Part shown: positions 28,338 to 37,408 of the stretch, piece after piece
Numbering within the stretch: the stretch's first letter is position 1
Layout of the letters: the number at the start of each line of letters is the position of its first letter
Assembly: GCA_009786685.1 (NCBI GenBank)
Contig: WQRQ01000014.1
Coordinates: 1-39,489 of the forward strand
Origin: Defluviitaleaceae bacterium
GTDB lineage: Bacteria; Bacillota; Clostridia; Lachnospirales; WQUN01
Direction: 5' to 3'
Length of the DNA: 39,489 nt
Position numbers and translations under genes: made by a program
Notes under the pieces: model-generated
Databases searched by the model: none
What the model saw: the letters and a program-made list of their open reading frames with translations, nothing else
Told to the model about the DNA's origin: nothing

Positions 28338-29636
28338 TTAGGTGTACTTTGGAAGCCAGTCCCCGTGAGCCTCTATCATCTCGTCACACATGGCCTTGAT
28401 GTCGTCTATTGATAACACGGCAGATGTTAGGGGGTCAAGTAATGCGGCGTAATAAATGTTTTCCTTTTTTAAGGTGACTGCCGCTTCTATGGTTAGTAGC
28501 TGAGGGTTTATGTTTGTGCGGTTTAGGGCTGCAAGCTGCTCAGGCAAATAGCCTACATAGCAGGGCTTTATCCCCGTTTTGTCTACAAAGCAGGGGACTT
28601 CTACACAGGCTTCGCGGGGTAGGTTTTCTATCAAACCCGTGTTTAAAACATTGCCGCCGATTTTATATGGCTTATCCGTTACCATTGCTTCCATGATACG
28701 GGAGGCGTATTCTATGGTACGCTCATGGGTTAATTTTGGATTGTTTACCAGTTCTTCTTTCAGAATATCCCATCTTTCAATATGCTCCACACAGCGGCGG
28801 AGGTATTCGTCTAAGGGGATATTAAAGCGTTCTATAAGCTCGGGGTATCTGTCCTTAATCCAGTAGGGGGTGTATTCCGCGCTATGCTCGGAGCTTTCTG
28901 TCACATAGTAGCCGAATGTATGCATTAGCTCATGGCGTATCATATCGTGGTGCTTTTCTTTTATTAATTTAGAACGCCTTTTTATTTCGGGATAAAGGTC
29001 TTCACCGTTTCTGCTGATTTTTAATAGCCAGGCCATGTGGTTTATTCCTGCGATTTCGTAGTGTATGTCTTCGCAGCTCATATCTACGCTTTTTAACAGG
29101 GTTTCGGCGCATACCTGTACGCTGTGGCATAGACCTACGGTTTTTACCCCTGTATGCAACTGCATTGCCCCTGTCAGCGAAGACATGGGGTTGGTATAGT
29201 TAAGAAACCATGCGTCGGGGCAAACATCCTCCATATCCCTTGCGAAGTCAAACATAACAGGCATAGTGCGGAGGGCTCTGAAAATCCCTCCTATGCCTAT
29301 GGTGTCCGCAATAGTTTGGCGCAGGCCATATTTTTTGGGGATTTCAAAGTCCGTCACTGTGCAAGGCTCATAGCCGCCGACCTGTATGGCGTTAATTACA
29401 AAATCTGCTTTGGTTAAGGCCTTTTTGCGGTCTGTATAGGCGGTGATACGGGCTTTGCCGTTGTTGCAGTTATTGTTTATCGCAGAAAGCACCGTTTCCG
29501 ACTCCACAAGCCTTTTGAGGTCAATGTCATATAATGCGATTTCCGAATCGTGTAATGCCTCGGTTAGCATGGTGTCGCCCAAAAGATTTTTTGCAAACTC
29601 GGTACTGCCTGCACCTAAAAAAGTTATTTTTGGCAT
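28338..29636 (-). CDS. melA: Alpha-galactosidase, glycoside hydrolase family 4
   Basis: 432 residues, the same length as B. subtilis MelA, which it resembles closely from memory throughout. NAD-binding FLGAGSTEFAKNLLG is at 6-20. The metal and catalytic motif GLCHSVQV gives Cys170 and His171, and GINHMAW gives Asn199 and His200. GH4 enzymes use NAD+ and Mn2+ in an oxidation-elimination mechanism and act in the cytoplasm on imported alpha-galactosides such as melibiose. It starts two bases after the lacZ stop. The related galacturonidase LplD is less likely in this context. Confidence 0.93.
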   Translation of the reverse strand: MPKITFLGAGSTEFAKNLLGDTMLTEALHDSEIALYDIDLKRLVESETVLSAINNNCNNGKARITAYTDRKKALTKADFVINAIQVGGYEPCTVTDFEIPKKYGLRQTIADTIGIGGIFRALRTMPVMFDFARDMEDVCPDAWFLNYTNPMSSLTGAMQLHTGVKTVGLCHSVQVCAETLLKSVDMSCEDIHYEIAGINHMAWLLKISRNGEDLYPEIKRRSKLIKEKHHDMIRHELMHTFGYYVTESSEHSAEYTPYWIKDRYPELIERFNIPLDEYLRRCVEHIERWDILKEELVNNPKLTHERTIEYASRIMEAMVTDKPYKIGGNVLNTGLIENLPREACVEVPCFVDKTGIKPCYVGYLPEQLAALNRTNINPQLLTIEAAVTLKKENIYYAALLDPLTSAVLSIDDIKAMCDEMIEAHGDWLPKYT

Positions 29637-29638
29637 GT

Positions 29639-32600
29639 TTACACTCCTTTAAATGTGAAGGAAAGCTCCAGTTTTTTATCGGTCGGGAGAATATACTCGT
29701 CGTGAGTACGCGCACCCCAGCTTTGGTCGCCTGCTATGCCCATTTGCTTCATATTGACGCGGACTACCGTGTAGTGAATTTCCGGAAGCTCGTAGTCGTG
29801 CATAGCATTTTCAAGCTCGTGGGGAGTGTATGGCAATGCAGAAAACTCCATGTTATCTCCTGTAAACATTATGCCTCTGCCACCGAAATCCGTTAGCTTT
29901 GCATATCTTACGCCAACCTTGTTACCGCACTCTTGAGGCACAAGATATTTTGCCATGTTGTCCACTACTTTATTTTTGTAAATGCCAAGCTTCGCGCCTG
30001 TTTCGCGGTCTACATATGTTTCTTCCGGTCCCATGCCATACCATTCAAGGTTTTCGTAGTCGGCGTCAAGCTTAAACATCATTCCAAACTCGGGCATTGG
30101 CGGTAGTCCCTTAGGCTCGCATACCAGATTTACGCCTATAGTTCCGTCGCGTGCTATTGTATAAGCTACTTCGCATTTGGCGGCAGGTGTTGTGGGGAGG
30201 TAGTAACAATAAGTCACCACAGCGTTGCCCTTATCCATAACCACGGATGGGTCGGCAGCGGGCAGATATGTTTGGTCTTGCAAATCGGGCGGAACATGAC
30301 TTGCGTAAAGACTAGCTATTTTCCACTGCGCGGAGCGAACATGGTTTATATTTCCGATATCGTTATCAACAGGTGCGCGCCAAAAATTGGGCATGGGAAT
30401 CTTTTTTATAAGCTCGCGCCCTGCGTATTTGTATGAATACAGACCGCCTCGCACCTTGGAGAACAAAACACTAAAATGCTCGCCGTGTACGCCCAGCGAT
30501 TGCGCACCGTTTACAACCCTAAGCGGCGTTGCAACATCCACGCATTCGCAGGGTGGCTCCTCCACCTTATCAACGTGCTGCCCAAAGGCAATTTCATGCC
30601 CGCGCTTTTCCCAAGACGTATCATCCTTTAAGCAGAACGAAACGGTTACGGCATATTCTCCCGCTTCGTCGGGTATGCCGAAAGGTAGCGGGTACTCGGC
30701 TTCGGATAACGGTGCTACATCTGTTTTTAACGCAGAGAAAGCAATTTTTTTACCGTTTTTCTCAAGCAAAACCGAGCAGTTATACTCCGATGTTGAGGTA
30801 AAGAGGTTTTTGTTTTTCACAACGACTTTACCTTTGCTAACATTAACAACCACGGGCTGATAGTTAAATTTTACCGTTTGCAACTTAGGCGAAAGGCCTC
30901 TGTCGCCGTACAAGATACCATTTCCGCAGAAATTAGAATCGTTTGGCCTGTCGTCAAAATCGCCGCCATATGCTTGGAATGTCTTGCCGTATCTGTTCTT
31001 TTTCAAAATACTTTGGTCAACAAAATCCCAGATAAACCCGCCTTGATAATGCCTGTGCTTATCCATCAGGTTAATGTATTTATGCATTGCGCCTCCCGAG
31101 TTGCCCATCGTATGGACATACTCGCAAAGTATCATAGGCTTATCATGGTTTTCCAACAGAAATTTATCCAAGTCTACGGCGTTTGTATACATTTTACTGT
31201 ACATATCTGTGCTGTCGGGATAGCGTGGGTCCCAGTCCACGCCTTCGTAGTGAATAAGCCTCGACTTGTCAAGGGAGCGGAAACGCTCTGCCATCTTTAA
31301 AATATTTATTCCGCCGAAGGATTCGTTACCAAGCGACCAGATTATGATACTCGGGTGGTTTTTGTCGCGCTCATAAAGGCTGTCTACCCTGTCGATAACA
31401 ATATCAAGCCACTGCGGATTGTCGCCGGGAAGCGCGGCGTCCACGCCACGGTCTCCCACTAAAAACCATCTGCCATGGGTTTCCAAATTTACTTCGTCTA
31501 TTACATATAATCCGTAGCGGTCACAAAGCTGATAAATATACGGATGATTAGGGTAATGGGATGTGCGCAGAGCGTTTATATTAAAGCGTTTCATGGTAAT
31601 AATATCGCTCTCCATCTGCTCCTTTGAAATTACCCTGCCTGTGCAGCAAGAAAACTCATGCCTGTTTACACCATAAAACTCAATGCGTTTGCCATTGATA
31701 TGCATTACATTGTCTATCAGTTCAAATTTTCTAAAGCCCACGTCTTGAGATATAAATTCGCAAAGCTTGCCTGTGCCATCTTTTACATATACTTTAAGGC
31801 TGTAGAGATTTGGTTTTTCCGCACTCCATAGCCTTGGCGATTTTACATGAATATCCAGTTTTGTTTTTTTGGTTAAAACCGCTCCAGCCCTTGCTATCTC
31901 TACGTTTTCGTCAAATAAAACGGCTTCGACTTCTCCCGCGCTGTCGCCTTCCGACTGCAAGCTAATCGACAACTCCGCCGAGCCAAAATCATCACTAAGC
32001 TCGGTATCCACCTTCATATCCCTAATATGCACCTCGGGTACGGAATAAAGCTGCACATCCCTAAAAATCCCCGAAAATCTGAAAAAATCCTGGTCCTCTA
32101 TCCAACTGCCTGCGGTAAACTTAAACACCTGCACGGCAAGTTTATTTTCGCCTTCTTTTATATAAGGGGTAAGCTCAAAATCCGACGGTGTAAAGCCGTC
32201 CAGCGCGTAGCCTACATAGCTTCCGTTTAGCCAAAGCGCAAAGCCGCTTTCTACGCCTGCAAAGGTGATAAACACTTTTTTCATTTTCTCGGGGAGTGTA
32301 AAGTGCTTTACATAGCTTGCCGTCGGGTTAAAGTCCTCGGGTATTTCGCCCGGCTCAATGTCATAAACTCCGTCCCACGGATATTGTACATTTACATACT
32401 GCGGTGCGTCGTACCCCTGCATTTGTATATGCCCCGGCACGATAATATCATCCCAGCATTTGCAATCAAACTCCGGGCTTTCAAAGCCCTTTGGCGCAAG
32501 TGAATAGTTTTTTGCATAGCTAAACTTCCAAGCTCCGTTAAGAAGCTGATAAAAGCTGCTCTCACCCATTTCCGCCTCACGCTCGCTGCGATAATGGATA

Positions 32601-32674
32601 TGGCTTGAATACGCATTAAGTCGGTTTTCCCTAAAATAGCTTGGGTCTTTAATTTTTGAAAAGTCGAATTTCAT
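29639..32674 (-). CDS. lacZ: Beta-galactosidase, glycoside hydrolase family 2 (LacZ type)
   Basis: 1011 residues in five LacZ-like domains: sugar-binding beta sandwich (about 45-210), Ig-like domain, TIM barrel (about 320-620), second Ig-like and the small-chain domain. The acid/base Glu451 is in IIWSLGNESFGG and the nucleophile Glu518 in MILCEYVHTMGNS. TSHYPNHP near 371 is the family's substrate/metal segment. There is no signal peptide, so it acts in the cytoplasm on imported lactose or beta-galactosides. The start has an AGGAGGT site. It follows the second permease gene by 68 bases and leads the sugar-degrading half of the operon. Confidence 0.97.
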   Translation of the reverse strand: MKFDFSKIKDPSYFRENRLNAYSSHIHYRSEREAEMGESSFYQLLNGAWKFSYAKNYSLAPKGFESPEFDCKCWDDIIVPGHIQMQGYDAPQYVNVQYPWDGVYDIEPGEIPEDFNPTASYVKHFTLPEKMKKVFITFAGVESGFALWLNGSYVGYALDGFTPSDFELTPYIKEGENKLAVQVFKFTAGSWIEDQDFFRFSGIFRDVQLYSVPEVHIRDMKVDTELSDDFGSAELSISLQSEGDSAGEVEAVLFDENVEIARAGAVLTKKTKLDIHVKSPRLWSAEKPNLYSLKVYVKDGTGKLCEFISQDVGFRKFELIDNVMHINGKRIEFYGVNRHEFSCCTGRVISKEQMESDIITMKRFNINALRTSHYPNHPYIYQLCDRYGLYVIDEVNLETHGRWFLVGDRGVDAALPGDNPQWLDIVIDRVDSLYERDKNHPSIIIWSLGNESFGGINILKMAERFRSLDKSRLIHYEGVDWDPRYPDSTDMYSKMYTNAVDLDKFLLENHDKPMILCEYVHTMGNSGGAMHKYINLMDKHRHYQGGFIWDFVDQSILKKNRYGKTFQAYGGDFDDRPNDSNFCGNGILYGDRGLSPKLQTVKFNYQPVVVNVSKGKVVVKNKNLFTSTSEYNCSVLLEKNGKKIAFSALKTDVAPLSEAEYPLPFGIPDEAGEYAVTVSFCLKDDTSWEKRGHEIAFGQHVDKVEEPPCECVDVATPLRVVNGAQSLGVHGEHFSVLFSKVRGGLYSYKYAGRELIKKIPMPNFWRAPVDNDIGNINHVRSAQWKIASLYASHVPPDLQDQTYLPAADPSVVMDKGNAVVTYCYYLPTTPAAKCEVAYTIARDGTIGVNLVCEPKGLPPMPEFGMMFKLDADYENLEWYGMGPEETYVDRETGAKLGIYKNKVVDNMAKYLVPQECGNKVGVRYAKLTDFGGRGIMFTGDNMEFSALPYTPHELENAMHDYELPEIHYTVVRVNMKQMGIAGDQSWGARTHDEYILPTDKKLELSFTFKGV

Positions 32675-32742
32675 TCCGAGTTACCTCCTGAAGCGTGCGC
32701 TCTTTGCGCGCCACGTAATTTTTATACGACACTTTATGCTGC

Positions 32743-33552
32743 CTATTTTATTGTTCCTGTCATACCTTCTGCAAAGTAGCGTTGCAAGAAAAAGAAAAGC
32801 AGTATCGGCGGAAGCGTAGCGATTGTAACGGCAAGCATAATCACACCAAAGTCTGCAACGTAGCCCGCCATCAGATTTGAGATAAGCAAGGGCATTGTGA
32901 TAGAATCGGGTGAAATCATAATAATCCTCGGCCAAAGAAATACATTCCACGTAGCCATAAAAGTTATTGTAATTGCAGCGGCGTATGTGGACTTCATAGT
33001 TGGTACATATATGCGTAAAAATATGCTGAGCTCGTTAAGCCCGTCTATCCGTGCCGCCTCAATCATTTCCAGCGGAAACGAGCGGGTATTTTGCCTAAAC
33101 AGCATGATAAGAAACGCCGTAGAAAGCGTCGGCAGCATAAAGCCGATTGTTGTGTTAAGCAAATTCATGTTAGCCGTCAACTGAAACAGCGGAATCATAA
33201 CAGCCGCAAAAGGAATCATCATCGACAGCAACAAAATGCTCATCAATCTATCCTTAGCTTTGCTGTGATAAATTTCAAAGCCATAGCCCGCAAGTGAGCA
33301 AATCACTATAGAAATAAACGTAGCAACCACCGCATTGCGGGTAGAGTTCCAAAACGCCCTGCCTATGTCGGTAAGCTCGGTTAATCTTATAAAGTTTTGC
33401 ACCAAATGCGTCCCCGGCAGCATAGTGCCGCGCAGTATATCCGCATTGGAATTAGTAGCGGAAATAAGCGTCCAAACAAGCGGAAAAAGAGAAAGCGCGG
33501 CAGCGATGGAAAGGAACACATACATGCATATCCTCGAAAATTTTATTTTCAT
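32743..33552 (-). CDS. Carbohydrate ABC transporter permease, MalG family
   Basis: 269 residues with six membrane helices. The ATPase-contact EAA loop EAARIDGLNELSIFLRIYVP lies near residues 164-183, with the expected Gly. The start overlaps the stop of the MalF-like gene (ATGA), indicating a fixed pair. The transported sugar is inferred from the lacZ/melA/galK genes downstream. No ATPase gene is in the operon, so a shared MsmK/UgpC-type ATPase encoded elsewhere probably powers it, as is common in Bacillota. Confidence 0.93.
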   Translation of the reverse strand: MKIKFSRICMYVFLSIAAALSLFPLVWTLISATNSNADILRGTMLPGTHLVQNFIRLTELTDIGRAFWNSTRNAVVATFISIVICSLAGYGFEIYHSKAKDRLMSILLLSMMIPFAAVMIPLFQLTANMNLLNTTIGFMLPTLSTAFLIMLFRQNTRSFPLEMIEAARIDGLNELSIFLRIYVPTMKSTYAAAITITFMATWNVFLWPRIIMISPDSITMPLLISNLMAGYVADFGVIMLAVTIATLPPILLFFFLQRYFAEGMTGTIK

Positions 33553-34442
33553 CGTTTATCACCAATCTTTATCTGAATAAAAGCAAGCGTAGCCACAAAT
33601 ATAAGAATCACAAATGACATGGCGGACGCATACCCAATCTGCGGAATCCCCTGGAAAGCCGCGGTAAAAATATGATGAGACATGCTTCGCGAGGTAATTC
33701 CCGGTCCGCCGCCCGTTAGGTTAAATGATTCATCAAAGAGCTGCAAAGTGCCGTTTGTGGACATTATTGCAGTAAGCAAAATGATGGGCTTTAGAACGGG
33801 GATTGTAATTTTCCAAAATTGCTGAAACGCATTTGCGCCGTCTATGCGAGCGGCTTCGTAAAGGGCGCGGTCAACATTTTGCAGCCCCGCCAAATAAAAT
33901 ATCATGTTAAAGCCCGTCCAACGCCACAATAGCCCCAGAATGATAATAAGCCTTGCCGACCATGCGTTGCCAAACCAATTAAAGGGGGTTTCCATTATGC
34001 CAATGCCCATTGCGATTGTATTTACAATGCCGCTGACGGCAAACATTTGGCGAAACACAAGAGAATACGCCACAAGCCCTACAGCGCAAGGCAAAAATAT
34101 CGCCGTACGAAAAAAGCCCCTAAATTTAAGTGATTTATCGTTAAGCATTGTCGCGAGGATAAGTGCTAAAATTATCATTACAGGCACTTGTATCACTAAG
34201 TACAAAAAGGTATTGCCTATAGTCTGTCTAAACTGGGGGTCCTCCATCAAACGGCTATAGTTGAATAAGCCTGCAAACTGCATTTGCGCACCAACGCCTG
34301 ATTGCAGTGAAAACCAAAAACCTCTAGCCATCGGATAAAAATTCATCCATATTATCAGCGCGGCAGCTACAGATAAAAATGCCCAACCAATTAGGCTCTG
34401 TTTTTGGGTTAGGCCAAGTTTAAAAAATTTTCTATGTCCCAT
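33549..34442 (-). CDS. Carbohydrate ABC transporter permease, MalF family
   Basis: 297 residues from the ATG at 34442 (MGHRKFFKLGL), chosen because an AAAGGAGGT site lies about 11 bases upstream; the longer frame from 34529 would run through a stem-loop and the preceding stop region. Six membrane helices are present, and the EAA loop EAARIDGANAFQQFWKITIP is near residues 191-210. It forms the channel with the MalG-like partner that follows and receives sugar from the binding lipoprotein encoded before it. Confidence 0.92.
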   Translation of the reverse strand: MGHRKFFKLGLTQKQSLIGWAFLSVAAALIIWMNFYPMARGFWFSLQSGVGAQMQFAGLFNYSRLMEDPQFRQTIGNTFLYLVIQVPVMIILALILATMLNDKSLKFRGFFRTAIFLPCAVGLVAYSLVFRQMFAVSGIVNTIAMGIGIMETPFNWFGNAWSARLIIILGLLWRWTGFNMIFYLAGLQNVDRALYEAARIDGANAFQQFWKITIPVLKPIILLTAIMSTNGTLQLFDESFNLTGGGPGITSRSMSHHIFTAAFQGIPQIGYASAMSFVILIFVATLAFIQIKIGDKR

Positions 34443-34473
34443 TAAGCCCGGAAACCTCCTTTTGCAAATAATA

Positions 34474-34503
34474 AGTGGGAGTTGTTTTTCAACAACTCCC
34501 ACT
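34474..34503 (-). promoter_or_regulatory. Intra-operon stem-loop after the solute-binding protein gene
   Basis: AGTGGGAGTTGTT (34474-34486) is the exact reverse complement of AACAACTCCCACT (34491-34503), a 13-pair stem with a four-base loop. It falls between the binding-protein stop and the permease ribosome site. On the minus strand it is followed by an AT-rich stretch (TATTATTT) rather than a pure T-tract. Such hairpins usually raise the binding-protein level over the permeases by partial termination or by protecting the upstream mRNA. Confidence 0.75.
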
Positions 34504-34512
34504 GTGCAATTT

Positions 34513-35817
34513 TTAGTGTCCCATTTCAAATCTAACGGCGGTTTCTGCTTCTGCTAAGGCGTCTTCTATGCTCATGCCAAGGTTAATAATATTACCCAAG
34601 GCAATGTCAATTTGGTCCATAGCTGTGTAGTGGTGAATACCACCTACAAAATCGGGAATATTTTGTGCAAAGCCAATGATGTCGGCAAAAACCGTTTGCC
34701 CGCCAAAGAATGGCTGCGGCTCTTGATATATTGTGCTTGCAGCGGCAGGAGCCCATGTGGAAAGTGCGCCGGCAGCGGGAAGGATTATATCAAACAGCTC
34801 TGTGCTTCCTGCAAAGGTGTAGTTTAGGAATCTAACAGCAAGGTCAACATTTGCGTTAGATGATACAACCCAGCTTGAGCCGCCCCATGAGGAGTAGTTT
34901 GTTCCGCCCGGGATGTTTAATCTCGGAATATTTGTAACCGCCCAAACACCTTCGGGGCCTACATCTTGAATCGTTCCCAAAATCCAGCAGCCTGCAAGTG
35001 TTCCAACAACATCATGCGCCGCAAGCGTTCCAATGTAGTCGGACCAATCGCCCGGCAAAAGCATTACGCCTGCGTCAACCATCTCGATAAATCTGTCAAC
35101 AGCCTCACGGAATGCGGGGTTGTTAACAAAGTTAGGCTGTCCGTTTGCGTCAAAAAGGCTTGTGCCTGCGGATTTTACCATTACGTCCATAAAGGACGCA
35201 CCAACACCGTATGTGCTGAATAATGGCATACCTGTTACTTCCAATACTTGCCTACCGAGTGCAATAGCTTGGTCCCATGTGATATCTGTAAAATCATCAA
35301 CCGTTAATCCCGCTTCTGCAAGAAGGTCAACGCGGTAGGCTGTGATGGTTACACCATTATCAAACGGTACAGCAAAGTTTCTGCCGCCCACTACAGAAAA
35401 GTCTGTTTTGCCCGGTGCAAATTCGGCAAAATTAATGCCCGAGCCTGTAAGGTCGGTGAAAAGATTTGGGAACATTAAAACATTTACTTCAATAGCTTGG
35501 TCTTGTATAAGCATGATATCGGGGAGCAGGTGATATTCACCGGATATACCAATCGTGGTGATGAGCCTGTCGATATCATCCCATGGCATTTCTACATTGT
35601 TAAGTACAAAGCCCGGGTTGCTGCGTGCAAAAATTTCTGCCGCTACGTCCATAGCAAACATGTTAAATGCAGGGTCCCAACTCCAAACAGTTAGCTCGTT
35701 GGCTTGTGCAACAGCATCGCCGCCTGCGGCCGGAGCCGGGTCGTCAGAGCCGCCACATGCGGATAATAACAATCCCGCCATTGCAATTGTAAAAATAAGT
35801 GCTAATAACTTTTTCAT
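34513..35817 (-). CDS. Extracellular sugar-binding lipoprotein of an ABC importer
   Basis: 434 residues with a lipoprotein signal (lipobox LLSAC, Cys21) and a Gly/Ser/Pro-rich tether (GGSDDPAPAAGGDA). The mature part has the family 1 extracellular solute-binding fold: ELTVWSWDPAFNMFA at about 41-55, FDNGVTITAYRVDLLAEAGL in the middle, and aromatic-rich segments near the C-terminus. It delivers sugar to the two permeases encoded next. As first gene of the operon and divergent from an AraC regulator it should be inducible by galactosides; ligand identity is inferred from context. Confidence 0.93.
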   Translation of the reverse strand: MKKLLALIFTIAMAGLLLSACGGSDDPAPAAGGDAVAQANELTVWSWDPAFNMFAMDVAAEIFARSNPGFVLNNVEMPWDDIDRLITTIGISGEYHLLPDIMLIQDQAIEVNVLMFPNLFTDLTGSGINFAEFAPGKTDFSVVGGRNFAVPFDNGVTITAYRVDLLAEAGLTVDDFTDITWDQAIALGRQVLEVTGMPLFSTYGVGASFMDVMVKSAGTSLFDANGQPNFVNNPAFREAVDRFIEMVDAGVMLLPGDWSDYIGTLAAHDVVGTLAGCWILGTIQDVGPEGVWAVTNIPRLNIPGGTNYSSWGGSSWVVSSNANVDLAVRFLNYTFAGSTELFDIILPAAGALSTWAPAAASTIYQEPQPFFGGQTVFADIIGFAQNIPDFVGGIHHYTAMDQIDIALGNIINLGMSIEDALAEAETAVRFEMGH

Positions 35818-35955
35818 TCTTGTACCATTCCTCTCATTTTTTAAAATTTGTTTAAATTTACATAAAAGTCTATGTCGCCACTACAATAATTACTACAATT
35901 TCCTTCACCACGCTCCTTTTGATGGTTAATATGCACATGTAATTTTTGTACCAAC

Positions 35956-35983
35956 AGTATATACCGTTTAAAATCCTGTGCAA
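35956..35983 (-). promoter_or_regulatory. Probable promoter of the lactose/galactose operon
   Basis: On the minus strand TTGCAC (35978-35983) and TATACT (35956-35961) are 16 bases apart, giving a leader of about 130 bases before the binding-protein start at 35817. I did not find a match to the catabolite-control (cre) consensus in the region. Confidence 0.5.
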
Positions 35984-36033
35984 ATATGCTAAAAAGTGTT
36001 TAATATTTCAAAACGATTACAAAAACAAAATAA

Positions 36034-36063
36034 TTGCAAAAACATAACCCAAAATGATATAAT
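36034..36063 (+). promoter_or_regulatory. Probable promoter of the AraC-family regulator gene
   Basis: TTGCAA (36034-36039) and TATAAT (36058-36063) are 18 bases apart, with a predicted start near 36070 and an AAAGGAGG ribosome site at 36083-36090. Confidence 0.55.
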
Positions 36064-36101
36064 GAAATCGGTTGAGTACATAAAAGGAGGCGAGCCTTCG
36101 C

Positions 36102-36944
36102 ATGGCAAATCCAGTTGGGTTAATTTTTCCGGAAAACAACTTTGTAGATTTGTGCATATATCAGTTTGGGCATCAGCATTGCGACCCTTTGCACGGCTTT
36201 GGCCCTGCACGTCGCAATAATTTTTTGTTCCATTACGTTCTGTCGGGCAAGGGCGAGCTTGATTCTAAGGATGAAGCAGGGCAAAACCACATATACCAAC
36301 TCGAAGCAGGGCAGGGCTTTATGATATGGCCTAAGCAAGAAAACACATACCGCGCCAACAAAGACAACCCATGGGAATACTGCTGGATAGAATTTGGCGG
36401 TTTAAAATCGCAAGAATTTGTAACACAGGCAGGGCTGTCTTTTAATAACCCTGTCTACAATCCAAAAAATGAAAATGAAGCACAAAAAATGAAAGAGGCC
36501 CTAGTGTATATGTTTAACAACATGAACGCCCCGCCTCTTGAATTGATTGGCCAATGCTATTTATTTTTAAGCGGCTTGGTAGAATCCAGCGCGTCTCGCA
36601 AAGAAGCAACCGGGGGCAGCCTTAAAAATTTTTATACCCGAGAAATACTTAATTATATAGAGCAAAACTACCGCAGTGATATTAATGTAGAAGATATATC
36701 AGCATTTTTAAACCTGGACAGAAGCCATGTAAGCAAGATATTTAAAAGCAACATGGGTACAAGCTTGCGAGATTTTTTGGTAAAATACCGTATTAATAAA
36801 GCCTGCGATTTAATGAGAACTACCCACCAGACAATAGGGGAAATAAGTCTTACGGTAGGTTATTCCAATACATTTAATTTTTCACGTGCGTTTAAAGCCG
36901 TGATGGGTTTGTCACCAAGACAATGGAGGATGAATAGTAAGTAA
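36102..36944 (+). CDS. AraC family regulator of the galactoside operon
   Basis: 280 residues from the ATG at 36102 after AAAGGAGG. The N-terminal 150 residues form a cupin-type sensing domain (FHYVLSGKGELDSKDEAG, then EAGQGFMIWPKQENTYRANK and WEYCWIEFGGL). The C-terminal 100 residues contain the two AraC helix-turn-helix motifs: DINVEDISAFLNLDRSHVSK and TIGEISLTVGYSNTFNFSRA, ending in FKAVMGLSPRQWR. It is divergent from the sugar-binding protein gene, and proteins of this layout activate neighbouring sugar operons when ligand binds. The ligand is probably a galactoside or its product. Confidence 0.92.
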   Translation: MANPVGLIFPENNFVDLCIYQFGHQHCDPLHGFGPARRNNFLFHYVLSGKGELDSKDEAGQNHIYQLEAGQGFMIWPKQENTYRANKDNPWEYCWIEFGGLKSQEFVTQAGLSFNNPVYNPKNENEAQKMKEALVYMFNNMNAPPLELIGQCYLFLSGLVESSASRKEATGGSLKNFYTREILNYIEQNYRSDINVEDISAFLNLDRSHVSKIFKSNMGTSLRDFLVKYRINKACDLMRTTHQTIGEISLTVGYSNTFNFSRAFKAVMGLSPRQWRMNSK

Positions 36945-36977
36945 TATCAAAGCCCTATAATGTTTACATAATTTTTG

Positions 36978-37002
36978 GCTCCCGTATCATAGGGAGCTTT
37001 TT
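36978..37002 (+). terminator. Rho-independent terminator of the AraC gene
   Basis: GCTCCC (36978-36983) pairs with GGGAGC (36992-36997), with an extra G before the stem and an eight-base loop. Five T residues follow at 36998-37002, 34 bases past the araC-type stop. Confidence 0.8.
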
Positions 37003-37004
37003 GT

Positions 37005-37253
37005 ATGAATAGAATTTATTTATTTGCGAAAGGAGAAGTTCTTATAGGGCGACAGAAAAAGGAAATAAAGTCAACCCTGCACCTACCAAAGAGCGAGAAC
37101 GCCATACGCCGTTTTGAAGAAACACTAATCGATTTCTATGCTGCGCAGGTGGAGAAAGGACTCCAATCCTTTCCAAAAGAAAAAAAGCTGGAGATTCTTG
37201 ATATTATGATTGAATCAATCCAGTACAAGGTACTACACAAAATAAACCAATAA
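37005..37253 (+). CDS. Small orphan ORF, function unknown
   Basis: 82 residues, not recognised. The protein is basic at its N-terminus (GRQKKEIKSTLHLPKS) and helical and mixed-charge after (ENAIRRFEETLIDFYAAQVE, then SFPKEKKLEILDIMIESIQY). The nominal ATG at 37005 lies immediately after the T-tract of the upstream terminator and has no ribosome site, while a good AAAGGAG sits inside the frame near 37030 with no suitable start after it. It ends just before a strong terminator. It may be a real small gene with an unclear start or the remnant of a longer one. Confidence 0.35.
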   Translation: MNRIYLFAKGEVLIGRQKKEIKSTLHLPKSENAIRRFEETLIDFYAAQVEKGLQSFPKEKKLEILDIMIESIQYKVLHKINQ

Positions 37254-37275
37254 CCGAGCTAACCTACACATAAAT

Positions 37276-37310
37276 GCCGTTTCTTTGACTCAAAAGAAGC
37301 GGCGTTTTTT
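37276..37310 (+). terminator. Rho-independent terminator
   Basis: GCCGTTTCTTT (37276-37286) pairs with AAAGAAGCGGC (37293-37303) with one G-T pair and a six-base loop. A G and then six T residues follow (37305-37310). It isolates the orphan ORF from the tetR gene. Confidence 0.8.
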
Positions 37311-37336
37311 ATTGGGATTGTTATTTTTATTATTGA

Positions 37337-37389
37337 TTGACAGTTAGATTGTATTATTTTATAGTGACCATATTGAACAATAAAGGTCA
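37337..37389 (+). promoter_or_regulatory. Promoter and dyad operator of the tetR-hydrolase unit
   Basis: TTGACA (37337-37342) and TATAGT (37360-37365) are separated by 17 bases. A dyad TGACC (37365-37369) ... GGTCA (37385-37389), with inner ATTG/CAAT pairs, overlaps the -10 box and transcript start. This is a classic autorepression layout for the TetR encoded at 37409. Confidence 0.7.
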
Positions 37390-37408
37390 TCATGAAAAGG
37401 AGTAAGGT

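Noticed and set aside
34443-34529. Longer N-terminus for the MalF-like permease
   Set aside because: The extension would be translated from a stem-loop overlapping the previous stop. The shorter start has AAAGGAGGT and gives the normal N-terminus.
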